A DNA stretch of 64,000 nt, from NCBI GenBank assembly GCA_030272585.1, contig BSYQ01000009.1, positions 2,170,001 through 2,234,000 of the forward strand, written 5' to 3'. Source of the stretch: Bryopsis sp. KO-2023. Lineage: Eukaryota > Chlorophyta > Ulvophyceae > Bryopsidales > Bryopsidaceae. A program made the position numbers and the translations under genes. Positions 1 through 12,795 of this stretch are shown here, in pieces. Positions within the stretch are counted from its first letter, which is position 1, and every line of letters starts with the position of its first letter. The notes beneath the pieces were generated by a model, which saw only the letters and a list, made by a program, of their open reading frames with translations, did not search any database and was not told where the DNA came from.

Positions 1-1107
1 GAGCTAACCAGGGAGCCCGTTCCCAACGCAGACACGCTACGATCGGTGGATGCAGGAGAGGATGGATTCGTGGTGATCGAATCTGGGGCGACCTCGATCG
101 CCTGCCCTGTTTCGAGCGGTGGGAATTCTTTGTCGATCGATACGAATTCTTCGTCGACCAATGGCGTTGGATCCTCCATGACTGACGGCGATCGAGGCTC
201 AGGATCACATGAAGCTCTAGCGATCCAATTGGATATGAGCTATGATGCCATCGACAGAAAGGAGATCCTGGGGTTTGGGGCTTTTGGCCAGGTGTTTTCT
301 GCAGACATGGATGGGAAAGAAGTGGCTGTCAAGATGCTACCTCCACACTTGGATGGGCTGGATGAAGTGAAAGAGGGCCTCAGACGGGAATTGACGTTGT
401 TAGTCAGGGTGGGGCAGCATCCTAATGTCGTCAAGTGTTTGGGTGGATCCGTACTTGGGCCTCACCTGTTTATCGTTTCAGAATTGAAGAAAGGTGGGAC
501 GTTGGGGGACTTGATCCATAGGGGAGGCCCAAACAGAAAGCCGCAGAAGCTGCCTGTTCGACGAGCTCTTCAAATAATTGAGGACATTTTGCGAGGGCTG
601 GATCATTTGCACAGTCTGACACCGATGGTGGTGCACAGGGATCTGAAGCCTGACAACGTGTTGTTAGACGAGGAGGACAGGGCATGCGTTGCTGATTTTG
701 GGCTCTCGAGGTGCAAGCCCAAGACGTATGTGCAACCTACAGATCCTGGTGCAGGAACCACTCCATACCTCGGCCCCGAGGCTATGGGGGGGAAACTGAA
801 CGAGAAAATGGACATTTACTCAGTGGGTGTGATTTTTTGGGAATGCTTGACTGCTCTACGGCCTTGGAGAGACTTTGATTTGAGGGCAGTTCCGTATTGG
901 GTGCATCGTGGCCACCGGCTAGATTTTCCGTCTGACGTTTTCCCGGTGGACAAGAAATCTGATGAGATCTCAGATTTGTTGATGGGGGAGGTCCGGGAGA
1001 TGATCGAGCGATGTTGGGAACAGAAACCAGAGGACCGGCCGAGTTGCAAAGACCTCCTGCAAGACATTGAGGGTTTAAGGAAGCGCTTTGCCTCGCTCCT
1101 GGGTTGA
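1..1107 (+). CDS. TKL-type protein kinase, 3' part of gene (5' partial)
   Basis: The frame is open from base 1 with no stop. The first in-frame GTG is at 46 and the first in-frame ATG at 178, so the true start may lie upstream of the window. Counting residues from 46, a Ser/Thr/Gly-rich leader of about 65 residues precedes a complete kinase domain. It shows a glycine loop GFGAFGQV (76-83), the ATP lysine in VAVK (96), the catalytic loop HRDLKPDN (197-204), DFG (217-219) and a C-terminal arginine in PEDRPS. The usual APE motif reads GPE (243-245). The GT(T)PYLGPE activation segment and overall look fit tyrosine-kinase-like (Raf/MLK-like) serine/threonine kinases, which phosphorylate Ser/Thr using ATP in the cytosol. 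The domain carries no intron and no signal peptide or membrane segment is seen. The substrate cannot be told. It lies 536 bp upstream of the polymerase gene on the same strand. Confidence 0.88.
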   Translation, partial: ELTREPVPNADTLRSVDAGEDGFVVIESGATSIACPVSSGGNSLSIDTNSSSTNGVGSSMTDGDRGSGSHEALAIQLDMSYDAIDRKEILGFGAFGQVFSADMDGKEVAVKMLPPHLDGLDEVKEGLRRELTLLVRVGQHPNVVKCLGGSVLGPHLFIVSELKKGGTLGDLIHRGGPNRKPQKLPVRRALQIIEDILRGLDHLHSLTPMVVHRDLKPDNVLLDEEDRACVADFGLSRCKPKTYVQPTDPGAGTTPYLGPEAMGGKLNEKMDIYSVGVIFWECLTALRPWRDFDLRAVPYWVHRGHRLDFPSDVFPVDKKSDEISDLLMGEVREMIERCWEQKPEDRPSCKDLLQDIEGLRKRFASLLG

Positions 1108-1643
1108 GGGGTGGAAATACTTTGAAACCAGGATTTTTATGGCACCAGGTCTCTTCTGAGATTGACACCAGTGTTTTGGTAGAAATGCGGCCATGCTATG
1201 TTTTTTTTTTCCCAGGGATGATTTTGCGACGAACTATTTTCCAGGGCTAGGGGTGCTTTTTCTTTCATTATGAAGGTTTTTTTCTTGTGCAATGTAGAAT
1301 AGTATGTGTACAACTATGGACTGGCCAGAATTGGTAACTATTTGTAAACACAGGTTTCCTGTGCTCATCACAGGAAATGTAATTTGATGCAGTAGGTTTT
1401 CAATTGTTGCGGTTTGAATTTGGACTCGAAAATTCTCAACACCATCTGGTTTGTCAGCCTCCTCCAATCTGAAGCTTGTGAGAATGTTTCCAAAATGTGA
1501 AGCTCTCCCAAACCAATTGGTTTGCCGACGCTAAATTTAGAAATCAGTCAGACACAGCCAACACCAAGATACTGTCTGCATGGTTTTGCGCTCATGGTTC
1601 CACACAAAACCAAACCGAACCCCCTCGGCCCCGACAGGGCAAG
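1108..1643. other. Intergenic spacer between kinase and POLA1
   Basis: This holds the kinase 3' UTR and the upstream region of the polymerase gene. I see T-rich tracts but no convincing TATA box, repeat or additional gene. Confidence 0.5.
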
Positions 1644-4600
1644 ATGGACCGCGAGAGGCGAAAAAAGTCCTCCAGCGTGAGCGACGCTATCGCACGATTG
1701 CGAGCTGATCGAGAAGGGGGTACCGGGGCCAGAGCGAGAACTTTCGAAGTCCGGGAGGAGAGCGCTGTTTATGATGTGGTGGATGAGAAGGACTACTCCA
1801 AGCTCGTCGAGAAAAGAAGACAGGAAGGCGGTGGGTGCATCACGTCTGCCTGCACGGAGAATAGCCGATAATTGCGAGGTTTCGCAGTCGCCAGGAAGAC
1901 TTTCCATGGCGCGTTCAGCGCAGGAACAGTTCATATCGTCTCCACTCGTTGGCACTGCAGCAATGTGCATATCCTGATTTCCTGTTCACGAAAAAGGGTG
2001 TGGGGAATGAATTCTGTGGTGTGCGTAGGTGATTTCGTCGTGGATGATGATGGTTTGGGGTATATGGACGTCGGCGACGACGACTGGTTTGGTTCGGAGG
2101 AGATTCTCGTGGGCAACAAGCCCGAAGCAACAGCAGGGAAGAAACTCGGCCAGGCGAAGCGTCGACACAAGGGGGGGGACGAGGACGGTACGGTTGCAAG
2201 CAAATTCAGACGTAGAACGAACGACTTGGAACAGTGGCGCTTTGCTGTTTTGGTGAACGTCGAAATGATTTATGCCAAGATGGGTTTGCAAGAACGGGAT
2301 GAGTTTCGGGAAGGGGTTCACGGTTACAACCCTTCCTGTTTCTTTTCCATGCGTCGCTGCGCAAGCTTGGTTTTTTTTTTCCCAAGGAAACTGAGTTTTT
2401 TAAAAGGTTTCTGGTTTTTTCTATGGTGGAGCAGGAAGACGGTCGAAAATTCAAGCAGTGGAAGCCCCCAACCCAAAGGCAAAACAAAGAATGCAACAGA
2501 TGTTCATGAATGCACCAGGTAAATCGGTCAGACTGAGATTCAATGACTGTTCAAAAGATGGCCGAAAATTGAACTCCAATGGATTGGCTGCTGATCCAAC
2601 AGACAGTTTGAGATTTTTTCCCCTTCTTGACAATCAGTGCTTTTTTTGGGGGGTTGAAATTGGTGTTTTGCTGCATTTTCCAGCAAAACCAGTGCGCGCG
2701 AGCAAGCCGTCTGATGAATCCTCGGATGCTCTTCTGGAGTCCATCCTTGCTGGAATCAATGAACCATCAGCCCCAATCAAAACACCTCCACGACGACCCC
2801 AGCAGCAAAAATCCTCCAGGGGCCAGTCAAAGAAACCACCTGCTCGAAGGCCGTGAGTCTATTCCCCCCCCCCCATCTCCTTTTCTGCTTTCAGAAGAGT
2901 TTTAGCCCTGCACTGTCTCTTTCATAGTCTTAAATTTGGATGAAAGAAACTCTGCAGAAAAAATCGTCTGCTTTTTTGGTTGGGAGGACGACCGACAGCC
3001 CATGAGCCGGTGGTTTGATTGCGATGTCTGATTGCGATGGTGGTGGTTTTCCAGGGGGAGGACTTCATTGTCTCTGACGGGGCTTTCTTTGGACTCCCCA
3101 CAACCAGCAGCTCCTGAAAACCCTGCTCTCGATGCACCTGAAGCTCCACAGGACGATTTCACTTTTGACGTTCCTTCAGGTGAGCCTCAAGATATCTGGA
3201 AAGACTTTCGAATGGTGGCATTGCCGAGGGACGTATTTTGAAGTCCTGAAATCTCTTCCGGAGCTTTATGATTGAGGTCTGACGGCGGTCTGATGGCTTC
3301 AGGTGCAGGGGAGGAGGAAGATTGTGCGGATGGATTGATGGCTTTGGCGAACCTCGTTGATGAAGAATATCAGCTGGATGAAAATCCAAAAGGGGATCTT
3401 TCTGATCCAAACCCTGGCACACTGGTCCGCACTTCGATATCTTAGCATTGTCTTGTATGCATGACTGACTGAAAGACCCCCCCAAAAAAAAATAATAATA
3501 ATGAATCCGAACTAAAAAAAGCAATTGCTCTGGTTGTTGATGGGTGTGGAGCATTTTTTTAACAATGAACCTGCAAAATATGCTAGGATTCCAAAGAGAC
3601 TGCTCCGTTTCACGGTTCCGAGCTGTTGGAGTCTGGACCTCCATCGCCGACCTCGATTCCTGAGGTTGGAAGCAATCCGTTCTCTGAGATTCCCACCAAG
3701 AAGCCCTCCTTCGTGGCCCCTGCACCCAAGTCCTATGGTCCTGCATCAGGGTGGCAAGAAATTCATGACATGGGGGTCCAGGAGGAGGCTTCCGACGAAA
3801 AACCTTGGGTCGATGATGGAACCCTCCCTGTGGACGAGGCAGGGAATTTGCCGTTTTTTGTTCTCGATGCATTGGAGGACAGCTATAAGCCAGGTAGTTT
3901 ACATATGCAAGCTCTTGAAATCCTTTGCATGGTGAATGGCGGCGGGGGGACTGAGGGGTTTTCTTTCCCTTTCGCAGGCGTCGTATACCTCTTTGGAAAG
4001 ATTCCATGCAAAGACTCTGAGCAGTATGTCAGCTGCTGTGCCGTCGTGCGGAACATCGAAAAAGTGCTGTTCGTAGTCCCCAAAGAAGGCATTTTCGCCG
4101 ACTCCGATGGGGAGATTGCAGAGCTGGAATCGGCGGCCTCCAAAGACCCTGGTAACAGGGGAAGGTTGATGAGGCACCTGCAAACGGTGGCGGACCCCGT
4201 CAAACATGAAGTCAGAGAGCTGTTGTTGAAACACAGGATCCAGAAATTTAGGATGAAACCGGTGAAGCGAAACTATGCTTTTGAAGAAACCGGCGTCAGG
4301 CATGGAGAAGGATATGTTGTCAAGGTGGGACTTTTGGTACAGGTTTTTGATGCAACAAAAAATGTATTTATATATATACATTTTCCTGTCTGTTGATTAT
4401 TATTTTTCTTGGGGGGGGGGAAGGAGCGGGGAGGAGAGAATCGAGAATGGAGGTTTCTTTCCTTGAACAATCAAACGCTGTGTTGGTTTTCAGGTCTACT
4501 GCCCAGCATCGGAGGCAACTTTGCCGTTGGGTGCAAAGGGCGAAAATTTTGTGTCTATTTTTGGAACCAATCAAAACTTGCTGGAGCTTCTACTGTTGAA

Positions 4601-7600
4601 ACGAGGAATCATGGGTCCATGTTGGATCGGCCTCAAGAAGCCCGTCAAGAAACCCAGCGAACACCAGGTAAAGGTTCCAAATATCACAATCAAAGGCATC
4701 CTCACCCCAGTGTAGTTCAAAAAAAAACTGTGAAGCGTTTTGTCCCGGCATGGGGGCCAGTTCATTGACAATGAGATTATGTAGGAATCAAATGTATAGA
4801 GTTGGCCTCAGATACCCCCCCTTTCCTGGCCGCTGTCTCCTTTTCCTAGCCAGACATCTGGGTGGCAAAAAGATGCCGGGGAGCATTTCTTTCTGAAATA
4901 AGTTCAAGTTTATATCAGCATTGGAAGAAGTTCTTTTTTCGATATGTTTGCAGAGGAGCTGGTGCAGCGTGGAGGTGGAAGTGAGCGGGCACAAGTCGAT
5001 CACTCAAGAATTGGAGCCCGAGTGGAAGGCCAAAGCTCCCCCACCCCTAAAGGTCGCAGCGATCAATCTGAAAACGTTCGTCAACCCAGCCACTCAAGTC
5101 AACGAAGTGGTGGTCGCCAGCGTGATCCACCTCGATAAAATCAAGTGCGATGGGCCCACCCCAAAGGAACAATGGAATCGGCAAATCAGGCATTTCAGTG
5201 CCACTGCAAAGCTCAGGGGGCAACCTTGGCCTGCGGGTGAGAGGTCCGGGATTGTTTTTTTCCGTCGAATCGTTTCTTTTGGGAGGTTGCTTTATAAACT
5301 CCTGATTTGGTGAAGGAAAGCTGGTTCTTGTTGTCGAAAAGATATCCTTTTCCTTCTCATGGGTTGTTTTTTTTTTTTCTGGAGATTGATTTTTTTTGAC
5401 CTGGGTGTAGGCTTTGAAAACGCTGTCCGGAAACAAAACGAATCGCCGGTGGGCAAGAGAAATGGAGGCAATGTTCTCAAGACAATGCCAAGGTAAAAGC
5501 TCCGCAGACATTCTTACCAAAGAAATCAAAAATCCAACGCAACTATTGCAATCAAGAAGGTTCCAAGCAGGACACAAAAGAAAGGCACTGTGGGCTGTTT
5601 CGACCCCTTTTTTTGACCCCTTTTTTTGAGAACACCGATTTCAAAGTCAAGAAAAAACCCGTCGCTTTCGTGAGTTTTGAAAATTTAATTGTTTCGGTGG
5701 TTGCCAGCGAGAGAGCCCTGTTGAGCTATTTCCTTGCACGGTTGAAATCCATCGACCCTGATGTGCTGGTGGGCCACAACATCGCTGCATTCGACCTCAC
5801 CGTTCTCCTCCACAGAATGCAACACAACAAGGTAAACTTTTAAGGAAAGTCCATGCCGATAAACTGACAATATCAAGCAAAAAAAACAAAAAACAAACCC
5901 TAAAGGTATTGAACGATTTTGGGTTTTTTCAGGAGGCCAGATCGCAAGGGAGGTTTTTTCGTTTTTCTTCTTCTTAAGCATTTAACCATAACAAACTAAA
6001 GAAACTGAAATGCCGATGTCGATATGCAGGTCGACCAGTGGAGTCGATTGGGGAGATTGAAACGACAGAAATATCCCTCTTTCAGCGGGGGTGGTCAGGT
6101 TTTCGGCGGGGGTGCTGGTCCTGGTGTCCTATCCGTCCTTGCAGGGAGGCTTCTGTGCGACACTTACATTGCTGGCAAGTGCAGTCTAAGCTGCTCAATG
6201 AAACCCTTGTCCATCCTCAAGATTCTGTTTTTTTTTCATTCTTTTTCATCCGCCCCCCCTCCTTCCGCCAACCAGAATCTTTTGCATTAACAGTCGAATG
6301 TAGCATCAAGGACACAACCAACACTGTCGACAGAGGAAAATTACGAAAATGACCTGCGGGATGACAAGACAAAACAAAAGTCAGCATATTTCAGCTGTGG
6401 TGTGTGTGTTTTTTTCCCTTACAGCGAGAGAGCTTGTCCGGGAGGTGAATTATACCTTGACGACGCTGGCGGGCAATCTACTTGGGGAAAAAAGAAACGA
6501 TGTCAGTGTGGCGGATATACCTAGAATGTTCGACAGCGTTCAAGGACTCTCCCAGCTGATTTCGCATGCGGAGTCAGATGCTTGGTTGAGCATGGGTTTG
6601 ATGTTCCAGCTATCAGGTAAGCAAGCACCCCCCTATGTTCAATTCAACAAATGTCGAAAATGCTGGAAGCAGGAGACAAACGAACGGAACGGTGCTGCTG
6701 GGGTCCAGGTTGAATATCGTTTCCTTTTTGTATCATATTTCATGGGCTCCTTCGAATCTTGCAAAAAATAGTTTTTTTAGCATTTGAGGGGCAGTGGAGG
6801 GGCCAGTGGTGATTTGTGTGGAAGAGTGGTGGTGGGGGAAAAAAGGACTTGGTGTGTTGGGACGTCAACACTGGTTTTTGGTTGCGTTTCAGTTCTTCCT
6901 CTGACGAAGCAGCTTACTAATTTGAGTGGCAGTCTCTGGAACAAGACTCTCCAGGGTCAACGGGCTCAGAGAATAGAAATGCTTCTACTGCACGAGTTTC
7001 ACGGAAGGAAATATTTGCTGCCCGACAAGCTCTCAGCAAAGGTGGGCATCCTCTGTTTTCAAAAGCAGCAGCCATGACAGTCTGGCGATCGTACCCATTG
7101 TGGAGCAAACCAATCTTTTTTTCTTGGATCGATTTTTTTTTTCTTCTTGTGTGTGGAAATCTGATCAAGAGGGATGATTGCATCTGTAGGAAAAACTGGC
7201 AAAGGCAAAATCGGAAGGGTTAGACGTGGAGGACTTGGAAACTGCCAAAAAGTCGAAGAAGAAAGCTCAATATGCTGGGGGCTTGGTGCTGGAGCCGAAA
7301 AAGGGTCTCTACGATAAAATCGTCCTGCTCCTGGATTTCAACAGCTTGTATCCTTCCATCATCCAAGTACGTGGCAATTTGTTTGAAAAAAAAAAACACA
7401 ACAGGGGTTTCCACCCCATGCTGTTCGTTCAATAGAGATCACACGAGAATAGGCCGGGGGATAAGACATCCTTAATGCCGTGGATCGATGCTGAAACAAG
7501 CCACTCGTGTTTTTGCCTGAAATTTTTGCCTGAAATTTTTTTGCCTGAAAGCAAAGGATGGGTAAAACTTGGTGATGTTTTTTTTTGTAGGAATATAACA

Positions 7601-10600
7601 TCTGTTTCACGACAGTCACCCGTCCAGATGATGAGTCAGCCATGGCAGAGCTCCCCGTTGCTGGAGGACCCTTGGCTCCTCTGCCGACAGTCATTCGAAA
7701 CTTGGTCCAGCGAAGAAGACAGGCAAGTTCTGGTCTTTTCAGTATATTTATTGCTGTAGAGCATTTTTACACACCCCTTTTTCGTACATCCGTGTGTGCA
7801 TGTCTGCCTCGCTTTTCGTTTTTGAACTGCTTTGTTATTAAAAAAAAAAAAAAATACAAAAAAAAAGAACAAATGCGATGTGTTGATGGCCGGCTTCCGT
7901 TTGGGTCGAAACCAGCAACGAAAATGATATTCGCAGCTGCCCACACTGAACTTTTTTTTCTTTTTTGCATTTGATTTCCACAGGCAAAAAAGCTGATGGC
8001 GGGCACAAAAGACGTGGTGCATCGGCAGCAGTTGAACGTTCGACAGCAAGCTCTGAAATTAACAGCAAACAGCATGTATGGATGTTTGGGGTTCAGCAAC
8101 TCGAGGTTTTTCTGCAAGCCTCTGGCTGAACTGATCACCTCGCAAGGACGAGAAATTCTGCAAAGCACGGTCGACCTCGTCCAGGGAAAACTCGGCCTTG
8201 AGGTGAGTCTGTCGTTTCTGGGGGCAAAAAAAGAATCGATGTGTTGCCCAATCAATCTTAGAGGGAAAAAAAATAAAAAAAAGCCTGGTCACATGGTGAA
8301 AAGTGTGAGTTTCAAATTAGGTCCTGACCCAGGGGAGCACAGCCAAAAAAAAAAGTTCCAAAAAAAGTTCCTAACTGTTTAGGCACTTTGGTAAATTGAT
8401 TAAAAACAAGCAAAACAAAGAAAGATAGAACAGGTGAAGGTAAACGATTTCAATACCCTTGGGTTTGCTATGAGGTCGTGCTTGATTGCCCCATTAGATA
8501 TTCCAGTACCAAAAAAAAAACAGCATCTGTGCTTATGCAAAACTGGACGAGAAAAACTCGATATGTGCTTTGTCATTGTCAGGTGGTGTATGGAGATACC
8601 GACAGTATCATGATTAACACCGGAAAAGAAAACATATCGGAGGTCATGCAGCTGGGGATGGCGATAAAAAAAGAAGTCAACAAGCATTACAAACTCCTGG
8701 AAATCGACATAGACGGAGTTTTCAAGTCTCTGTTGCTCCTCAAGAAGAAAAAATATGCCGCCTTGAAAGTCGAGGTCCTGGAAAACGGAGCCGTGAAGGA
8801 GGTGAGACACGAGATTACTAATATCAGGGAAACGGTTACTAACCTTTCTTATTATTATCGAAATAATAAGAATACATTTTTTTTTTTTGATTGAAAAAGT
8901 TCTTTTCTTTCTTGAAAAAGAAAAAAATTTCCCATTCTCTCTTTTTAAATTTAATACGGTCGCAAAATACTGATTTTATGGTACTATCTGTTGCTCGTAA
9001 TGTAACCACCTGTTTGGATGAAATATCAAAACTTCTTTTCTGCGCCTGGACTGGATAATGACCCGCTGATGTTTGCAAACAGGAAATGGAACAAAAGGGG
9101 CTCGATATCGTGAGGAGAGACTGGTGCCCCTTGTCAAAATCTGTCGGAACTTTTGCATTGAAGGAGATTCTGTCTGGCAAACCGAAGGAAGACGTGGTGA
9201 TGTCCATTCATGACCACCTCAGGTGAAACTTCGTGAGAAATCGAAACTCCTGCCCAATGTGCCTTATTTTTGGATGCCGTGATTCTGGCACCAAATTAAA
9301 AGAGAAAATCTTGGAAGCATGGTGATGAAAATCTGGACACGTCCCCCCCCCCTTTCCGTGTTTTCTCACGTTTTGGCCGCCCCCTCAAAAGGCAATATGT
9401 TTTGCTTATGCAGTAGGTATCTGAGAAAGACTGTTTTGGAGGTATATATTTACATATTTTCTGTTTGAATGCAGGGAAGTAAAGGATAGGGTGATGGATG
9501 GTCAGCTGGAGCTCGGAGAGTTCATTATTACGAAGCAATTGACCAAAGCTCCAAAAGACTATCCAGATGCAAAGTCACAGCCTCACGTTCAAGTAGCAAT
9601 TCGACGAAAGGCGCAAGGGAAAAGAGATGGTGTCATGCCAGTAAGTCAAGCTTCCAACACAAGCTTCCTACGATGGTTAAAATTTGTTCTTCGATAATAA
9701 AAGTGGAAGAAGCCATTTTTTCCTGGGTTTTTTGTTGTTTTCTTCTTTCCTTCTTGTCAGACTTCACTTTCGCCTCACTTTATTTTTTTTATTGACACAG
9801 GGAGAGACGGTACCTTACGTAATTTGCATGAATAAAGACGAAGAATCATCGGACACCAAGGGCTTGGCTCTCCGAGCCTTTCATCCAGAGGAGGTCATTG
9901 CCGATGAAAAAGAAATCGACAAGCACTATTATCTTGCCCATCAGGTCAGCATCAAATACAAACATCTGCTTTTTATTTTTGCAGTCACTCTGATCAGGAC
10001 ATACCTCGGGTATATCGATGTTTTGCAGTCACCATTTTTCTGTTTCAATCCGGTGAGGTGACCACCAGAAAAATCCAGAAGAAGAAACAGAACTTGCGAA
10101 GGAAGGTCCCAGGTCGTTTCAGGGGGGGGGTCCATTTTTTGTCTGTGGAGTGGGTCCGATTAGGTTTGATGTTGGCTTGCCAGGTGCATCCCTCGGTATC
10201 TCGTCTGTGCGCACCCATAGAAGGAACGGATGAAGCCAGGCTGGCTGATTGCTTAGGATTGGACCCCTCCAAGTTTCGACACAAAGTTTCGACAGCCAAT
10301 GATGACGCTTTGGTTTCATCTGGAGGCTTCCTAGATGATGATGAGCGATTCAAGGTGCAGGCAGCACAGATTTGAATGTGAAGTACTGGCAGAGAGCATC
10401 TGAGACCTCCTCCCTAGGAAAATCACAGCTGTTAACTTTTTGTGGCGAAAAATTGGCAGGGTTGTGAACCCCTCACTCTCGTGGCTCCCAACGGAATCAA
10501 TTTCTCCTTCCGAGGGGTGAATGAAATCCTCAAGGGCACCGTTTCGTACGACGATGCTTTGACTCCACCTGATAGCATCGGTGATGCTGCCCAGCGGATT

Positions 10601-11325
10601 TCGCCAGCGGCTCTGGCCAACAAAGCTGCTCTGGAGGCCAGGAAATGCGTTTCGAAGTATTATGATGGTTGGATGCGAATGGATGATGATCCTGAGGGAG
10701 CTCAGACGAGGGACCCTTGTTTGAAAGGGTTTGGGGATGTCGTCGACAAGAGCGGGCATGCAGGAATAAAATCAACTCTGTCTCAAGTGTTCGATGAAAA
10801 GCAGGCTTACCTTCAGGTGAGGGTGTATTGCGTGGGGTGTTTTTCTCACTGTTCTAAAAATATCAATAACATGCTGATTTCAAACGGAGGCCCAGCAACA
10901 CTTTTCTATTTGTAAGAACTTCAAAAGATGGATATAGATGTGATGCAACTCATTTGCGTGTAACGGTAGTTGCCCAGCTGCCAGGTTTTGTTCTTCCAAA
11001 ACCATGGATGTGGTTGAAACCAATTTTTTCGGCAATTGACATTGCTTTTTTTTCCACTTTCGTGTCTTCGTGTATCCAGCTATCACACCTGCATCGCTTG
11101 CTGGATGCCCCCGGTGCAATTACCAGAGTTGAAAAATCAAAGCAGGATGAGGCTGTGAGGAGACTGGGACACAGCAACGCTCACTTCGTCTTCGGCAAAG
11201 CAGCAGATTCGGTTTCGGTCTACAGGGATCGATGTCAATTCAGATGGGTTTCCCTCAGCAGCATTTTCGGCCAATTTGGACGAAATCAAGGGTCCACTGC
11301 AGCGAAGAGTGTTGCTTTGGGTTGA
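1644..11325 (+). CDS. POLA1: DNA polymerase alpha catalytic subunit (about 25 exons)
   Basis: Catalytic subunit of the nuclear primase-polymerase complex, which extends RNA primers at origins and Okazaki fragments. The start [11 protein letters not shown] at 1644 matches the conserved N-terminus ([13 protein letters not shown], then VVDDDGLGY in exon 2). Clear exons are 1644-1830, 2029-about 2187, about 2434-2518, 2684-2852, 3055-3179, 3303-3424, about 3610-3893, 3978-4324, 4494-4667, 4954-5236, 5411-5492, about 5640-5831, 6030-6174, 6425-6616, 6893-7041, 7190-7366, 7591-7722, 7984-8202, 8583-8801, 9083-9222, 9475-9640, 9801-9943, 10184-10354, 10460-10816 and 11080-11325. Polymerase motif [12 protein letters not shown] is at 7334-7366, motif [14 protein letters not shown] at about 8057-8095 and motif [10 protein letters not shown] at about 8589-8615. 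The frame is kept across the junctions I could check. Two introns begin with GC. The C-terminal domain lacks the usual zinc-binding cysteine pairs. Exons near 2190, 3600 and 5500-5650 have uncertain ends. Confidence 0.95.
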
Positions 11326-12626
11326 AAACAGAAAATGAAAGAGTGACTGAAAGTAAATGGAAGTCGTTTTCAATGTGCCTAGGGATGTTTCTGTTGGTTG
11401 TGACATAGTGGATCTTTGGACGGAAAGTCGTAATTGGGGTTTCTGGAAGGACCTTGTAGGATTTGGAAGGGGGGGGGGGCAAGACATTTTGCACTGGAGA
11501 ATCGCTTGACCAGGAATGGATGGATATATAGACAGAAGGATGTATCAATGGTTTACGTAGCTGCAGTGTTGTGCAGCGATGTGTTGAAAAGAAAAAGAAA
11601 AGATGTGTGATACGAAACCAAAAGTGGTGAATCCATTCCACTACGTGCAACCAGATATGTGAGAAATATGAATTCATGTTTCCTTCTTCTCTTCTTCTCT
11701 TCTTCTTCTTCTGTTGGAACACTGTGTTGGTGTCAAAACGTCAAAAACAACTTAGAACAATTATTTGTCCCCAATCTATCTTTTTACCAGCATGTCGACA
11801 TGGGTGACGTCACACATTCCAACCATACAACTGATTCAAGCACTTGTAGCAACCATCATCAACCGACCAACATATCCTTCCAACCAGATCAACCCAACCC
11901 CACTCTGTGACACTCTAGTCCCTTTTTTTACTGTTTTTCTTTTTTCTGGCTGTGATTGACAAAAGTGCATTTATTTGCGCGATGTTTCCAAATTAGGAAT
12001 CCAGTGAAGAAGTTGAGGAACACGTAGTATGAGAAAAAAACGCATGCCTGAACAACATCATTCACTCAATTTCAATTTTATCTTTTTGCGTCATTGTTAC
12101 TTATTGTTTTTCAGGTGACACAAAAAATATGGCTGGGCTATACCACATCCCCGAGTGATCTGTGAGTTACATTGAAAACTCAAGAATCTTCAGCTATCCG
12201 CCAAATTATTTTGCAGTAATAATAATAATTTATTTTTATTTACTTTCCTTTTTTTGGGGGGGGGGTGGTTGGACTTGTTACAAGCTAATTTACCCATGCA
12301 CCAAACTGGTACGTCTTGTCGAATATCTTTTGCAGGCTGTTGATCGAAACAAGACAATGGCAGGGGATGATAGGGGCTAGGGAAACCATGAAAAGTGAAA
12401 CATACATGAAAATATCGGATCAATTGGTTCAGGGTTGTGAATGGTTATCACACAGGTTTGAAAATTAGGATGAGATGGTATTGCAAGTGTGAATGGCCCT
12501 CTGTGGAAAATGCTTGGGCGGCAGAATATCGCGATGCATAAGTTTTACATAATCTGCCTTGCTGAATGTTCAAAAAAGAGATGGATTTAACGCAGACATG
12601 AATATGATATTGTATGTTTGCACTAC
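11326..12626. other. Intergenic region without a recognised gene
   Basis: I see homopolymer and TTC-rich tracts but no supported gene. From about 12627 the sequence is related to 49.8 kb, where a decayed copy of the start of the cyclase gene lies. Confidence 0.4.
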
Positions 12627-12795
12627 AGTCACGTGTGAACTATAAGAATATGATATCTGCAAGAATATGCAGTTATGAGCATGATCACAACCTCGTGTAC
12701 GCCATGGGAACCTGTGGCTTTGACCTCTGAAAGCTTAAAAGCTGGCGAGCCCACCCCCCAAAAAACACTCGGTTCGAAAAAAAGTCTGGTTTGCG

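Noticed and set aside
1872-2522. 216-codon plus-strand frame taken as a gene of its own
   Set aside because: Only 2029 to about 2187 is coding, as exon 2 of the polymerase gene; the rest is intron.
3159-4007. 282-codon minus-strand frame
   Set aside because: It is antisense to well supported polymerase exons and has no domain or splice support.
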